33,050 bases of DNA from NCBI GenBank assembly GCA_905214345.1, contig CAJMLV010000031.1:1-33050 (forward strand), read 5' to 3'. Origin of the DNA: an uncultured bacterium. Lineage in GTDB: Bacteria > Bacillota > Clostridia > Oscillospirales > Ruminococcaceae. Positions 1 to 7,330 of the stretch are shown here, piece by piece. The position numbers were made by a program, and so were the translations under genes. The notes beneath the pieces were generated by a model that saw only the letters and a list, made by a program, of their open reading frames with translations, was not told the origin of the DNA and did not search any database. The first letter of the stretch is position 1; every line of letters starts with the position of its first letter.

Positions 1-303
1 GCGGCCACCTCACGACGGCCTATTCACCGGCCTGGGGGCCGGTGAACAAGGAAAAAGTTTTAAAACCATTTCCCGGGAACGGCTTCTGAGCAGAGACCTT
101 CCGGCAGCGCCATTTAAATCCATACCTTGCTCAGGCCCCCCAGGGCCTGAGTAGGCCGTCGTAAGGTGGCCGCATTCCCCGGGTCCAGGGCCGCAGCCCT
201 GGTCGGCGTCCACCGCATCGAAACGGTGGCGGTTTTTCCGTCGCTTTTTGGCGGCAAAAAGCGACAACTCTCCGGCAAGCACCCGCTTGCCAAGAAGTAA
301 CAA
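1..303. repeat. Large composite palindromic repeat, copy A (left part outside window)
   Basis: Gene-free stretch made almost wholly of inverted repeats. A 22-bp arm at 1-22 is repeated inverted at 152-173 with one mismatch. Inside lie hairpins 23-32/37-46 (TTCACCGGCC arms) and 130-138/143-151 (CTCAGGCCC arms), flanking an AT-richer core that holds a Noc-site-like palindrome at 68-80. To the right come hairpins 185-191/196-202, 210-215/224-229, 240-250/255-265 (GTCGCTTTTTG arms) and 274-280/285-291. The same architecture recurs at 5009, 10047, 20198 and 32721. I do not recognise the family. Open frames across it, such as 10-303 on the minus strand, look like by-products of the repeat rather than genes. 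Confidence 0.85.
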
Positions 304-324
304 AGGAGCCTTGAGGGGGCCCCC

Positions 325-591
325 TCAAAATTCCAGCCTTTCAGCTCTTCGTTTCAGCGCCGCAGTGGACAACTGCGAAATATACACCGTCTCACCGGAA
401 AAGTCCGTCAATATGAAACTTTTCGGCATAGCGCCGGAAATATCCACCACCGCGCCTTCGTTCTGGGCGCGGCGGAAAAACTCGTCGGTGAGTTTGGGTT
501 TCTGCCCGGCGTCGGTGGAGGTATCCAGGTCGAACACCCCGATGATATCCCGGGTGTTCACGATAAAATCCTGTCCTGCGTGAAGGTACAT
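325..591 (-). CDS. remB: Extracellular matrix regulator RemB-like (DUF370) protein
   Basis: An 88-residue protein of the DUF370/RemB (YaaB) family, whose Bacillus relatives are small DNA-binding regulators linked to biofilm-matrix genes. The N-terminus MYLHAGQDFIV followed by IIGVFDLD is the family hallmark, and the length is close to the roughly 80 residues usual for it. The ATG at 591 follows a good ribosome-binding site (GGGAGG), two bases downstream of the recF stop, so it is translated as the last gene of the dnaA-dnaN-yaaA-recF-remB run. Position next to recF is the same as in Bacillus, where gyrB follows; here repeat copy A follows and the next gene lies outside the window. Regulatory targets in this organism are unknown. 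Confidence 0.88.
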   Translation of the reverse strand: MYLHAGQDFIVNTRDIIGVFDLDTSTDAGQKPKLTDEFFRRAQNEGAVVDISGAMPKSFILTDFSGETVYISQLSTAALKRRAERLEF

Positions 592-593
592 GG

Positions 594-1685
594 TTATTCC
601 TCCCGCACGCGGCCCGCCTCCACAAACACCAGCTTGCCGTTGGTGCGGGCGAAGGCCGCGGAATCACAGGTGGTGACAAAGGTCTGCTTGTCCTCGATGC
701 GGGTGAGCAGATAGGTCTGGCGGGCGTCGTCCAGTTCGCTGAGCACATCGTCCAGCAGCATCACCGGATGTTCCCCCAGCACGTCCCCGGCCACGGTGGC
801 TTCCGCCAGTTTCAGAGAGAGTACCGCGCTGCGCTGCTGTCCCTGGCTGCCGTAGATCTTGCCGGGCTGCCCGTCGATGAGGATGTCCAGGTCCTCCCGG
901 TGGGGGCCTGTCAGGCAGAACCCCGCCCGCAGTTCCTGGTTTTTCACTTCCCGCAATCGGGCGGCCAACGCGGCCGGGTCGGGGTCGCAGCAGGGAAGAT
1001 ACCGCACCCCCAGCACCTCGGCGCCGCTGGAAATATCCCGGTAGTTGGCTTCGGCCAGAGGGGCCAGTCTGTCCAGATACTCGGCGCGGCGGCGCATGAC
1101 CTCGGCACCGCAGGCGGACATGGCTTCGTTGTAGGTCTCCAGCAGCACATCCGCCCCCGGGGTGATGTCGTAGGCTTTGAGCAGGGCGTTTTTCTGGGCG
1201 GTCAGGCGGGCATACCGCCGCAGGGCCGCCAGATACCCGGGGTAGAGCTGGCACAGCGCCGCGTCCAGAAAATGCCGACGCCCTTCCGGCCCGGCCTTGA
1301 CCAGGCTCAGGTGGTTGGGGTCGAACACCACGGCGGTGAAAGTCCCCGCCACAGCCGAAGCCCGGCCCCGGTCCGCCCCGTTCAGGCGGGCACGGCGGCC
1401 GGGGCGTTCGCTCTGCCGGGAGCCCACCGTCAGGCGCAGGGCCTGTTCCCGGCCCCCGCCTTCAAAGTTCGCTTCGATGACCGCAAAACTCTGGTCGCGG
1501 CGGATGAGCTCGGCGTCCTTGGCACCCCGGAAGCTCTTGGCCCCGGTGAGCAGCCAGATGCTTTCCAGCAGATTGGTCTTGCCCTGGCCGTTGGCCCCGC
1601 ACAACACGGTGAGCCGCGGGGCGGGGCTCAGTTCGGCGGTTTCCAGGTTGCGGAACTGCTCCACCTTCAGGTGGTCCAGGCGCAT
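594..1685 (-). CDS. recF: DNA replication/repair protein RecF
   Basis: A 363-residue RecF, the ABC-type ATPase that with RecO and RecR loads RecA at gapped DNA and stalled forks. Visible motifs are Walker A GANGQGKTN at residues 30-38, the signature region around GSQGQQR, and Walker B MLLDDVLSELD near the C-terminus. Length is typical. The ATG at 1685 is chosen because MRLDHLKVEQFRN is the conserved RecF N-terminus and because it overlaps the upstream yaaA stop (TGATG), implying translational coupling. An in-frame extension to 1748 exists but only covers yaaA in another frame. The product is cytoplasmic and belongs to the origin operon. Confidence 0.96.
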   Translation of the reverse strand: MRLDHLKVEQFRNLETAELSPAPRLTVLCGANGQGKTNLLESIWLLTGAKSFRGAKDAELIRRDQSFAVIEANFEGGGREQALRLTVGSRQSERPGRRARLNGADRGRASAVAGTFTAVVFDPNHLSLVKAGPEGRRHFLDAALCQLYPGYLAALRRYARLTAQKNALLKAYDITPGADVLLETYNEAMSACGAEVMRRRAEYLDRLAPLAEANYRDISSGAEVLGVRYLPCCDPDPAALAARLREVKNQELRAGFCLTGPHREDLDILIDGQPGKIYGSQGQQRSAVLSLKLAEATVAGDVLGEHPVMLLDDVLSELDDARQTYLLTRIEDKQTFVTTCDSAAFARTNGKLVFVEAGRVREE

Positions 1686-1900
1686 CAGTTGCCCTCCGCG
1701 ATCTTCACTTCGCGGCCGTCCAGCTCCACCACATCCCCGGCGCGGCATTTTTTGCCCCGCTGGGTGCAGACTTCGCCGTTCAGACGCACCGCGCCGCCCT
1801 GCACCAGCTCTTTGGCTTCGCCGCCGGTCTCACACAGACCGGCAAATTTCAGCAGGGCATCCAGTTTGATAAATTCCGTATTGATCCTGATCAGATCCAT
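1685..1900 (-). CDS. yaaA: S4-domain RNA-binding protein YaaA/RlbA
   Basis: A 71-residue protein consisting essentially of one S4 RNA-binding domain, with the pattern IKLDALLKFAGLCETGGEAK then V.LNGEVCTQRGKK. It is the homologue of the small S4 protein between dnaN and recF in Bacillus, where it is associated with the ribosome and assembly of the large subunit. The start ATG at 1900 lies three bases after the dnaN stop, and the stop overlaps the recF start, so it sits in a tightly packed polycistron. No catalytic domain is present; the role is inferred from the family and the neighbourhood. Confidence 0.9.
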   Translation of the reverse strand: MDLIRINTEFIKLDALLKFAGLCETGGEAKELVQGGAVRLNGEVCTQRGKKCRAGDVVELDGREVKIAEGN

Positions 1901-1903
1901 AAC

Positions 1904-3013
1904 TCACCCTTCGTTCTTGAACCGAACCGGCAGTACCAGATAGATGAAGTCTTTGCCTTCGGTGGGCAGCAGCTTCACCGGGCTGAGCGGTCCGTTGATC
2001 TCCATGAGCATCTTTTCGCACTTGGAGTTGCGCAGGGCGTCCAGCATATACCGGTTGTTGAAGCCGATCTCCACTTCCTCGCCTTCCATGGACACCGGCG
2101 GGAACTCGTCCACCACCTTGCCCAGGGTGGTCTGGCAGCGGACGGTCACCTTGTCCTTGCCGAAGGTGATGCGCAGGGGGTTCTTCAGCCGCTCGGTGAT
2201 GATGAGGGAAGCGCGCTCGATGGTCTCGATGAAGGACTTGCAGTCCACGACCACCTTTGTGCGGGCACCCTGGGGGATGACGCTTTCATAGTTCAGGAAA
2301 TCGCCTTCGATGAGGCGGCTCATGATGGTGTAGCCGTTGGTGGTGAACACCACATACCGGCGGTTGGCGTCGATCTTCACCGGGTCATCCGGTCCGCCCA
2401 TGATCTTGAGCAGTTCCTGCAGGGTTTTTGCGGGGATGATGATGCGGATGTCGCGGGTACACTCCACATCCCGCTGCAGAATGGCCAGCCGGTAGCCGTC
2501 CAGAGCCACGATGGTCAGGCTGCCCGGCTCAATGACGAAGAGTTCGCCGGTGTGGGCGGGCTTTTTGTCGTCCTGGGCGACCGCATAAATGGTCTTTTCG
2601 ATCATTTCCCGCATCATGGAGCAGGGGATGGTCATGGTGTTTTCGGCGGCGGTGTTGGGCAGAGAGGGATAATCGCTGGCGTTCATGGCCGGGATCTCGA
2701 ATTCCGCCACGCCGCCGCGGATGGTGGTCATGCCTTCCTCGTCCAGCTCGATCATCACGTTTCCTGCGGGCATGCGGCCCACCATGGAACCCAGCAGCTT
2801 GGCGTCCAGCACGATCTCGCCGGGAACCAGGACGTTGCAATCGATAGTGGTAGTGATTCCCATTTCCATGTCATAGCCGGTGAGGGTGAGTTTGAACCCT
2901 TCGGCCTTCAGGTAGATGCCTTCCAGCACGGGAATGGCGGAGCGGTTGGTGATGGCACGGGAAACGCCTTCGATGGCGGCGGCCAGCAGCGACTTTTCGC
3001 ATTCGATCTTCAA
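1904..3013 (-). CDS. dnaN: DNA polymerase III beta sliding clamp
   Basis: A 369-residue beta clamp, the ring-shaped processivity factor that tethers DNA polymerase III to the template. The sequence shows the three-fold clamp organisation, begins MKIECEKSLLAAAIEGVSRA and ends in the family-typical YLVLPVRFKNEG. The start appears to be TTG at 3013: no ATG gives the conserved N-terminus, and a plausible ribosome-binding site (GAGGTGA) lies seven bases upstream. It is preceded by the oriC-containing gap and dnaA, and followed within three bases by yaaA. The TTG start may lower translation relative to an ATG; this is inference. Confidence 0.97.
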   Translation of the reverse strand: MKIECEKSLLAAAIEGVSRAITNRSAIPVLEGIYLKAEGFKLTLTGYDMEMGITTTIDCNVLVPGEIVLDAKLLGSMVGRMPAGNVMIELDEEGMTTIRGGVAEFEIPAMNASDYPSLPNTAAENTMTIPCSMMREMIEKTIYAVAQDDKKPAHTGELFVIEPGSLTIVALDGYRLAILQRDVECTRDIRIIIPAKTLQELLKIMGGPDDPVKIDANRRYVVFTTNGYTIMSRLIEGDFLNYESVIPQGARTKVVVDCKSFIETIERASLIITERLKNPLRITFGKDKVTVRCQTTLGKVVDEFPPVSMEGEEVEIGFNNRYMLDALRNSKCEKMLMEINGPLSPVKLLPTEGKDFIYLVLPVRFKNEG

Positions 3014-3180
3014 GAGTGGTCACCTCGTATTTTGGGAAAATAGTTTGGGGGACGGGCCCTTTTGGGGGGCAGGACCCTGCGGGTGGTGAGGAAGTTTTCT
3101 TTCGTCCTCTTATTGGCATTTGGCAGGGCCTTTGTGCGGGGGTGGACTTTTGGGGGAAAACTTGTTTCCCGGTGCGAAAA

Positions 3181-3400
3181 CTAGATACTTTGAAAGTAGT
3201 AGTAGTAGGGGCCGTGGAATCTGTGGAAAAGTCCGGAACCCCGCATAACGGGTGGATTTTCGGGGTGGAAATATTCCCAAAAACCCTGTGGAAGAAAATT
3301 TGGCTCTTGTGGACAACTCGGGTTTTTAACACGAATTGTGGAAAACCAATGTTAATTGTTGAAAAAACGGTGGAAAATGGGGAAAACTGGCGAAGCTTTT
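3181..3400. other. oriC: oriC: DnaA-box cluster between dnaA and dnaN
   Basis: The 422-bp gap between dnaN and dnaA holds no gene but many 9-mers one or two changes from the DnaA box TTATCCACA. All face the same way (TGTGGA on the plus strand): 3213-3221, 3222-3230, 3251-3259, 3287-3295, 3308-3316, 3337-3345 and 3369-3377. The two best are TGTGGAAAA at 3222 and 3337 and TGTGGACAA at 3308. The cluster is G+T rich on the plus strand. Position and one-sided orientation match the dnaA-dnaN half of the bipartite Bacillus origin. The stretch 3014-3180 shows no clear feature apart from the dnaN ribosome-binding site. Confidence 0.85.
3192..3230 (-). other. Candidate basal unwinding module (two DnaA boxes, GC-rich spacer, DnaA-trios)
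   Basis: Read on the minus strand from 3230, there is box TTTTCCACA, an abutting weaker box GATTCCACG, a GC-rich GGCCCC spacer and then four TAC triplets followed by TTT. This order of boxes, GC spacer and DnaA-trios is that of the Bacillus subtilis basal unwinding system, where DnaA loads onto single-stranded trios. It lies at the dnaN-proximal end of the cluster, as in Bacillus, so this is the likely strand-opening site. Evidence is motif architecture only. Confidence 0.75.
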
Positions 3401-3435
3401 CAACAGCCTGTTTTTGGGGTATTTTACCCCGGTTT

Positions 3436-4755
3436 TCAGGTGCGGATGTTCTTCATGATGTCGTCCACCATCTCTTTCAGATGGCGGTCTTTGCCGATGT
3501 TCTTTTCCATGGTGTTGATGGAGTAGACCACGGTGGAATGGTCGCGCTGGAATTCCGAACCGATGGCTTCCATGCTCATGCCGGTGATCTCCCGGATGAT
3601 GTACATGGTCATCTGGCGCGCGGCGCTCACGTTGGCGTTGCGCTTTTTGCCCCGGATGTCGGCGGGCATGACGTTATAGGTCCGGGCCACCTCGTTGATG
3701 ATCTTCTCGATGGTGACCGGGATGGGCTGCTGGTCGTTCAGGGTGTCCTTGATGGCGGTGGTGGTCACGCCGATGCAGGGGGCGATGCCCTCCAGCATAT
3801 AGTAGGCGTTGAGTTTTTTCACCGCGCCTTCCAGCTGGCGGATGTTCTGCTTCAGATGGTTGGCGATGTATTCGGCCACATCGTCGGGCAGGTCCAGGTT
3901 GAGAAGTTCCGCCTTGCGCTTGACGATGGCGACGCGGGTCTCAAAATCCGGGGGCTGAATGTCGGCGGTCAGGCCCCATTCAAAACGGGTGCGCAGACGC
4001 TCTTCCAGGCTCTTGATCTCCTTGGCGGGACGGTCGCAGGCCAGCACGATCTGCTTGCCGGCATTGTGCAGGGTGTTGAAGGTGTGGAAGAATTCTTCCT
4101 GGGTGGCTTCCTTGCCGGCGATGAACTGGATGTCGTCGATGAGCAGCACGTCCGCTTCCCGGTAAGTCTGGCGGAAGAGCTCGGTGGTGTTGTTGCGCAC
4201 TGCGGTGATGATCTCGTTGGTGAACTTTTCGCAGTCCACATACACGATGTTGAAATCCGGATGGTTCTTCTTGATCTCGATCTGGATGGCGTTGAGCAGG
4301 TGCGTCTTGCCAAGGCCGGAAGGACCATAGATGAACAGCGGGTTGTAGGCGCCGGACGGGTTGGCCGCCACCGCCTGGGCCGCCGCGAAGGCGAACTGGT
4401 TGGACGGACCGCGGATGAAGTTTTCGAAGGTGAAATCATACCGGCCGGAAGGGAGGTTGTCCTCGGTGATGCGCTCGGGGGCTTTTTCCCCTTCTTCCTG
4501 CTGCGACGGCGGAATGACCAGCTGCAGCTCGATGTCGAAACCCAGCACGGCTTTGAAAGCATCTTTGAGCAGCGTGGTATACCGGTCCGAAACGATCTTG
4601 CGGATGAAGTCGTTTCGCACCATGAGCGTCACGCAGTTGGAATTTTCAAAGCTGACCGGTTCCAGGCCGCTGATGTAGCACTGGTAGGTCGCGTCGGCGG
4701 TATGTTCGCGGCAATAGGCTTTGGCCGCGTCCAAAACGTCGTTAAAAGAATCCAT
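3436..4755 (-). CDS. dnaA: Chromosomal replication initiator DnaA
   Basis: A 439-residue DnaA. Domain I occupies roughly residues 1-80, and a short acidic linker (QQEEGEKAPERITED) leads into the AAA+ domain with Walker A GPSGLGKTH, Walker B VLLIDDIQFI and sensor region LEERLRTRFEWG. The C-terminal DNA-binding domain carries the signature RDHSTVVYSINTME. The ATG at 4755 is preferred because it gives the usual N-terminus; upstream in-frame sequence runs into the promoter. Its own promoter lies at 4829-4857, with DnaA-box-like sites on both sides of the gene, so autoregulation is likely. It points left, co-directional with the left fork. Confidence 0.98.
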   Translation of the reverse strand: MDSFNDVLDAAKAYCREHTADATYQCYISGLEPVSFENSNCVTLMVRNDFIRKIVSDRYTTLLKDAFKAVLGFDIELQLVIPPSQQEEGEKAPERITEDNLPSGRYDFTFENFIRGPSNQFAFAAAQAVAANPSGAYNPLFIYGPSGLGKTHLLNAIQIEIKKNHPDFNIVYVDCEKFTNEIITAVRNNTTELFRQTYREADVLLIDDIQFIAGKEATQEEFFHTFNTLHNAGKQIVLACDRPAKEIKSLEERLRTRFEWGLTADIQPPDFETRVAIVKRKAELLNLDLPDDVAEYIANHLKQNIRQLEGAVKKLNAYYMLEGIAPCIGVTTTAIKDTLNDQQPIPVTIEKIINEVARTYNVMPADIRGKKRNANVSAARQMTMYIIREITGMSMEAIGSEFQRDHSTVVYSINTMEKNIGKDRHLKEMVDDIMKNIRT

Positions 4756-4828
4756 GTTTTTCCCCACTTCGTGTTCGGTCTTACGCCCCGGCCTGCCGGG
4801 CCGTCTGGGCGCAGAAATATACGGTATT

Positions 4829-4857
4829 ATTATAGCACAAATCGAATTACAATACAA
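4829..4857 (-). promoter_or_regulatory. dnaA promoter
   Basis: On the minus strand TTGTAT (4857-4852), a 17-bp spacer and TATAAT (4834-4829) lie about 75 bp before the dnaA start. The surrounding 4820-4905 stretch is the most AT-rich of the backbone and may also take part in origin melting. Confidence 0.75.
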
Positions 4858-4923
4858 TTCGTATATCTGGTATATATAAATAAAGTAGACAACTATTTGT
4901 TGAAAACCGGGGGAGGGGACAGG

Positions 4924-4953
4924 TTTCCACAATTTTTGAGGGAATTGTGGAAA
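4924..4953. promoter_or_regulatory. Inverted pair of DnaA-box-like sites
   Basis: TTTCCACAA and its exact inverse TTGTGGAAA are separated by a 12-bp spacer (TTTTTGAGGGAA), upstream of dnaA. It is the best of five such pairs in the window; the others are at 6117, 7508, 9980 and 10583. It may be the upstream half of a bipartite origin or a site for dnaA autoregulation. Confidence 0.6.
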
Positions 4954-5008
4954 GAGAGGGGAGGGGGCATCTGGGTGCCCGGCCGCCGGCAGTCTGCTCT
5001 TTTGGCTG

Positions 5009-5452
5009 GTTGCTTCTTGGGGAACGACTACTAGTCGTTAAGTCTTCCTTTTCGTGCCCGAAAAGGAAGCGAAAAGGGCCCGCCGTTTCGATGCGGCGGC
5101 CGCCGACCAGGGGTAAACCCCTGGACCCGTATGCGGCCACCCCTCCGGGACGGCCTACTCAGGCCCTGGGGGGCCTGAGTAAGGTGTGGATTTAAAAACC
5201 TTGCGAGGCAGTTGGGCAATCTTCCCGTCAAGCAACCGTTACCGGGAAATGGTTTTAAAATCATTTTCCTTGTTCACCGGGCCCCAGCCCGGTGAATAGG
5301 CCGTCGTAAGGTGGCCGCACACCCCGGGTCCAGGGCCGCAGCCCTGGTCGGCGTCCACCGCATCGAAACGGTGGCGGTTTTTCGGTTCCTTTTTGACGTC
5401 AAAAAGGAACAAGCATCCGGCAGACTGCCGTCTGCCCAAAAAAGAGAAACCA
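5009..5452. repeat. Large composite palindromic repeat, copy B (complete)
   Basis: A complete copy from the variable hairpin 5023-5029/5033-5039 to its mirror at 5419-5425/5430-5436. Second-position hairpins are CTTCCTTTTCG (5044-5054) with CGAAAAGGAAG (5059-5069) on the left, and a GTTCC/GGAAC stem at 5385-5410 on the right. The core holds GTTACCGGGAAAT at 5238-5250, the Noc-site-like sequence. It lies between dnaA and the 3' end of the FUSC-like gene. No gene is supported inside it. Confidence 0.88.
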
Positions 5453-5482
5453 ACAAAAAAAGCAGCCCTTTCGGACTGCTTT
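5453..5482 (-). terminator. Rho-independent terminator of the FUSC-like gene
   Basis: On the minus strand a perfect 10-bp stem, AAAGCAGTCC with GGGCTGCTTT (arms 5459-5468 and 5473-5482), closes a GAAA loop and is followed by a run of Ts. It lies about 35 bp after the stop at 5516. Confidence 0.85.
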
Positions 5483-5515
5483 GAAAGCTGCCAAAGTTTT
5501 CCACATTTTTTCGGC

Positions 5516-6034
5516 TCACTGTGAATTATTTCCCTGCTCCGGCACATCCTGCCGGGGAAAAATATAGTTCACCAGCAGCGCTAGCAGAACACCCACGGCG
5601 GTGTCGGCGATGCGGTTGAGAGCATAGGAAACGTAGCTGTCCACCGGGGTGCTGAACAGCACGATGCAGAGCACCACCCCACCGGGCTGCACACCTCCCG
5701 GCCAGAACCGCAGGCACAGCTGCACCAGCACCACGATGCCGAATCCCAGCAGCACCGCCAGCCAGAAACTGTGTCCCCCTTCGGGGAAGGGGAGCAGGTA
5801 CAGCCGGAACAACAGAATGGACAAAAGGCCGCCGATGAGGGTGCCGAACAGACGGTTGCCCCCGTTTTTGATGGAATCCTTCATATCGGCGCCCATGCCG
5901 AAGATCACACCGATGCAGGCAAAGGCGGGGTTGCGGTCCAACAGGCAGTAGACCGCTGCCAGCAAAGCGGCGGTGAGGGCGGTTTTCAGGGTACGCATAC
6001 CCACGGAGGGGCGGCGGGTCGTGCCGGGCGGCAT
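5516..6034 (-). CDS. FUSC/aromatic acid exporter family small membrane protein
   Basis: A 172-residue protein with four or five hydrophobic segments, resembling the N-terminal membrane half of the FUSC/ArAE (YqjA-like, DUF939) family. Typical features are FACIGVIFGMGADMKDSIKNG, the R-F-G-T-L-I-G-G segment and a second membrane block ending in LALLVNYIFP. Larger relatives carry a cytoplasmic C-terminal domain that is absent here, so the transport substrate cannot be told. The ATG at 6034 has ribosome-binding site AAGGAG eight bases upstream; a GTG at 6043 has none at proper distance. It is a single-gene unit between dnaA and rpmH with its own extended -10 promoter and terminator. This gene is not part of the usual origin order. 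Confidence 0.75.
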   Translation of the reverse strand: MPPGTTRRPSVGMRTLKTALTAALLAAVYCLLDRNPAFACIGVIFGMGADMKDSIKNGGNRLFGTLIGGLLSILLFRLYLLPFPEGGHSFWLAVLLGFGIVVLVQLCLRFWPGGVQPGGVVLCIVLFSTPVDSYVSYALNRIADTAVGVLLALLVNYIFPRQDVPEQGNNSQ

Positions 6035-6066
6035 GGCGGACACTCCTTCACAAAGCTTTTCTTTTG

Positions 6067-6075
6067 ATTATACCA
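6067..6075 (-). promoter_or_regulatory. Extended -10 promoter of the FUSC-like gene
   Basis: On the minus strand TGG directly precedes TATAAT, about 32 bp before the start at 6034. No convincing -35 is visible, consistent with an extended -10 promoter. Confidence 0.5.
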
Positions 6076-6116
6076 TGGCCGGACCGCGGGGAAAAGTGCG
6101 GAACAGTCAAAAAGGT

Positions 6117-6147
6117 TTTCCACAAAAAGTAGTGGTCTCTGTGGAAA
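6117..6147. promoter_or_regulatory. Inverted pair of DnaA-box-like sites upstream of rpmH
   Basis: TTTCCACAA (6117-6125) faces CTGTGGAAA (6139-6147) across 13 bp, in the gap between the divergent FUSC-like gene and rpmH. The rest of this 384-bp gap (6035-6418) is GC-rich without other clear features, apart from the two promoters. Confidence 0.5.
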
Positions 6148-6283
6148 AAACAGCCCTCTCTGCCGCAGGATGTGGGGGATGCCCCTGGCCGGGAGGGGGA
6201 AAACACCCCATATTTTGCGCCGGGACTTTGCCGCGCCGGGGGGCGGGGCAGCGGGCAATATGGATTTTTTGCACAAAAAGGTA

Positions 6284-6313
6284 TTGACAAGTCGTGGTTT
6301 TATCCTTTATAAT
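6284..6313 (+). promoter_or_regulatory. rpmH promoter
   Basis: Consensus TTGACA (6284-6289), an 18-bp spacer and consensus TATAAT (6308-6313), about 105 bp before rpmH. A strong housekeeping promoter, likely serving rpmH and, by read-through, rnpA onward. Confidence 0.9.
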
Positions 6314-6418
6314 CAAAGTCTGCAAGGCTGCCCCCAGGAACCGGGCAATGCCGAAAGCGATTTTTTATCACTAAGGAACCGCCCGCCAGGGGAGAACCGC
6401 GTAAAGGAGGAAAAAAAG

Positions 6419-6553
6419 ATGAAGCAGACTTTCCAGCCCAAAAAGCGTCAGCGCAGCCGCGTCCATGGCTTTTTGAAGCGTATGGCCACCAAGAACGGCC
6501 GTAAGGTTCTGGCACGTCGCCGCGCCAAGGGCCGCAAGAGCCTGACCGTCTGA
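6419..6553 (+). CDS. rpmH: 50S ribosomal protein bL34
   Basis: The complete 44-residue bL34: MKQTFQPKKRQRSRVHGF then FLKRMATKNGRKVL and the Arg/Lys-rich end ARRRAKGRKSLTV. It is a small, very basic component of the large ribosomal subunit. The ATG at 6419 follows AAAGGAGG at ideal distance. It is the first gene rightward of the origin in the leading-strand direction, followed by a terminator and rnpA, the classic arrangement. Confidence 0.98.
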   Translation: MKQTFQPKKRQRSRVHGFLKRMATKNGRKVLARRRAKGRKSLTV

Positions 6554-6578
6554 GTCAAGCCAACCCGATAACGAGCAC

Positions 6579-6612
6579 AAAGGCCGCTGAAGTATGTTCA
6601 GTGGCCTTTTTT
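6579..6612 (+). terminator. Terminator/attenuator between rpmH and rnpA
   Basis: A 13-bp stem with one mismatch (6579-6591 with 6597-6609) ends in six Ts. It probably trims most transcripts after rpmH so that bL34 is made in excess over RnpA. Confidence 0.85.
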
Positions 6613-6648
6613 GCTAAATTCCCGCCCGTGAACCGAAAGAGGCCAAGG

Positions 6649-7059
6649 ATGAAATACCGTGTTCTGAACAAAAACCGGGACTTTACCCGCATTTACAGCC
6701 GGGGCAAAAGTTACGTACATCCCCACATGGTGCTGTATGTGGCCAAAAACCGCCTGGGTACCACCCGTGTGGGCCTGACGGCCACCAAAAAGGTGGGCAA
6801 GGCGGTACAGCGCAACCGTGCCCGCCGTGTGATGCGCGCCGCGCTGCAGGAACACCTCTCGCAAAATGTGGGCGGATATGATATAATTTTAGTGGCGCGC
6901 GCACGTACGCCGTACCTCAAGAGCACTCAGGTCAGCCGGACCTTCAGCCGCCTTTTGCAGAAGGCCGGGCTGCCTGACAAGGCTCCTGTTGCCCAAGCAA
7001 CGCAACAGCCCAAGGAAGCCCCAAAACCTGCCGCCTCCGGCGAGGAAGGCAAGGCATGA
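6649..7059 (+). CDS. rnpA: Ribonuclease P protein component
   Basis: A 136-residue RnpA, the protein subunit of RNase P that assists the catalytic RNA in maturing tRNA 5' ends. The family signature RNRARR is at residues 55-60 inside AVQRNRARRVMRAAL, preceded by VGLTATKKVGKA. The ATG at 6649 has AAAGAGG six bases upstream. The last 25 or so residues (APVAQATQQPKEAPKPAASG) are a low-complexity tail longer than in most RnpA proteins. The stop overlaps the yidD start by four bases (ATGA), indicating coupled translation. Confidence 0.95.
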   Translation: MKYRVLNKNRDFTRIYSRGKSYVHPHMVLYVAKNRLGTTRVGLTATKKVGKAVQRNRARRVMRAALQEHLSQNVGGYDIILVARARTPYLKSTQVSRTFSRLLQKAGLPDKAPVAQATQQPKEAPKPAASGEEGKA

Positions 7060-7313
7060 TCGTCCGGGGAATGGTAGCCCTGATCCGGGGATACCAGCGG
7101 TATATCAGCCCCAACCTGGGGCATCACTGCCGCTTTGTGCCCACCTGCAGCGAGTATGCGGTGCAGGCGCTGACCATTCACGGACCGTTGAAGGGTTCGC
7201 TGCTGGCGGTGTGGCGCATCCTGCGCTGCAATCCTCTTTGCAAGTTCGGGTTTGATCCGGTGCCGCCCAAAGGGCGGTGGGTCAGCGACGAGAGAAAGCT
7301 GACACGGGGGTGA
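7056..7313 (+). CDS. yidD: Membrane protein insertion efficiency factor YidD
   Basis: An 85-residue YidD with the family pattern IRGYQRYISP, CRFVPTCSEYA and the cysteine segment LRCNPLCKFGFDPVP. It is a small membrane-associated protein that assists YidC-dependent insertion of inner-membrane proteins. The ATG overlaps the rnpA stop. It is separated from yidC by a deleted repeat copy (7331-7457) and an inverted box pair rather than directly abutting it, as is common elsewhere. Confidence 0.95.
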   Translation: MIVRGMVALIRGYQRYISPNLGHHCRFVPTCSEYAVQALTIHGPLKGSLLAVWRILRCNPLCKFGFDPVPPKGRWVSDERKLTRG

Positions 7314-7330
7314 TTCCCCCGGGGCCCTGA

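Noticed and set aside
10..303. Similar open frames in several repeat copies (10-303 minus, 5239-5547 minus, 10047-10244 plus, 20194-20442 plus) giving a shared peptide around NRHRFDAVDADQGCGPGPG
   Set aside because: The peptide similarity follows from DNA identity of the repeat. The frames consist of hairpins, have no consistent start or ribosome-binding site, and other frames are conserved equally well.
3016..5034. 672-codon open frame on the plus strand opposite dnaA
   Set aside because: Antisense to dnaA through a bias of GC-rich codons. It crosses oriC, shows no domain, and has no promoter.
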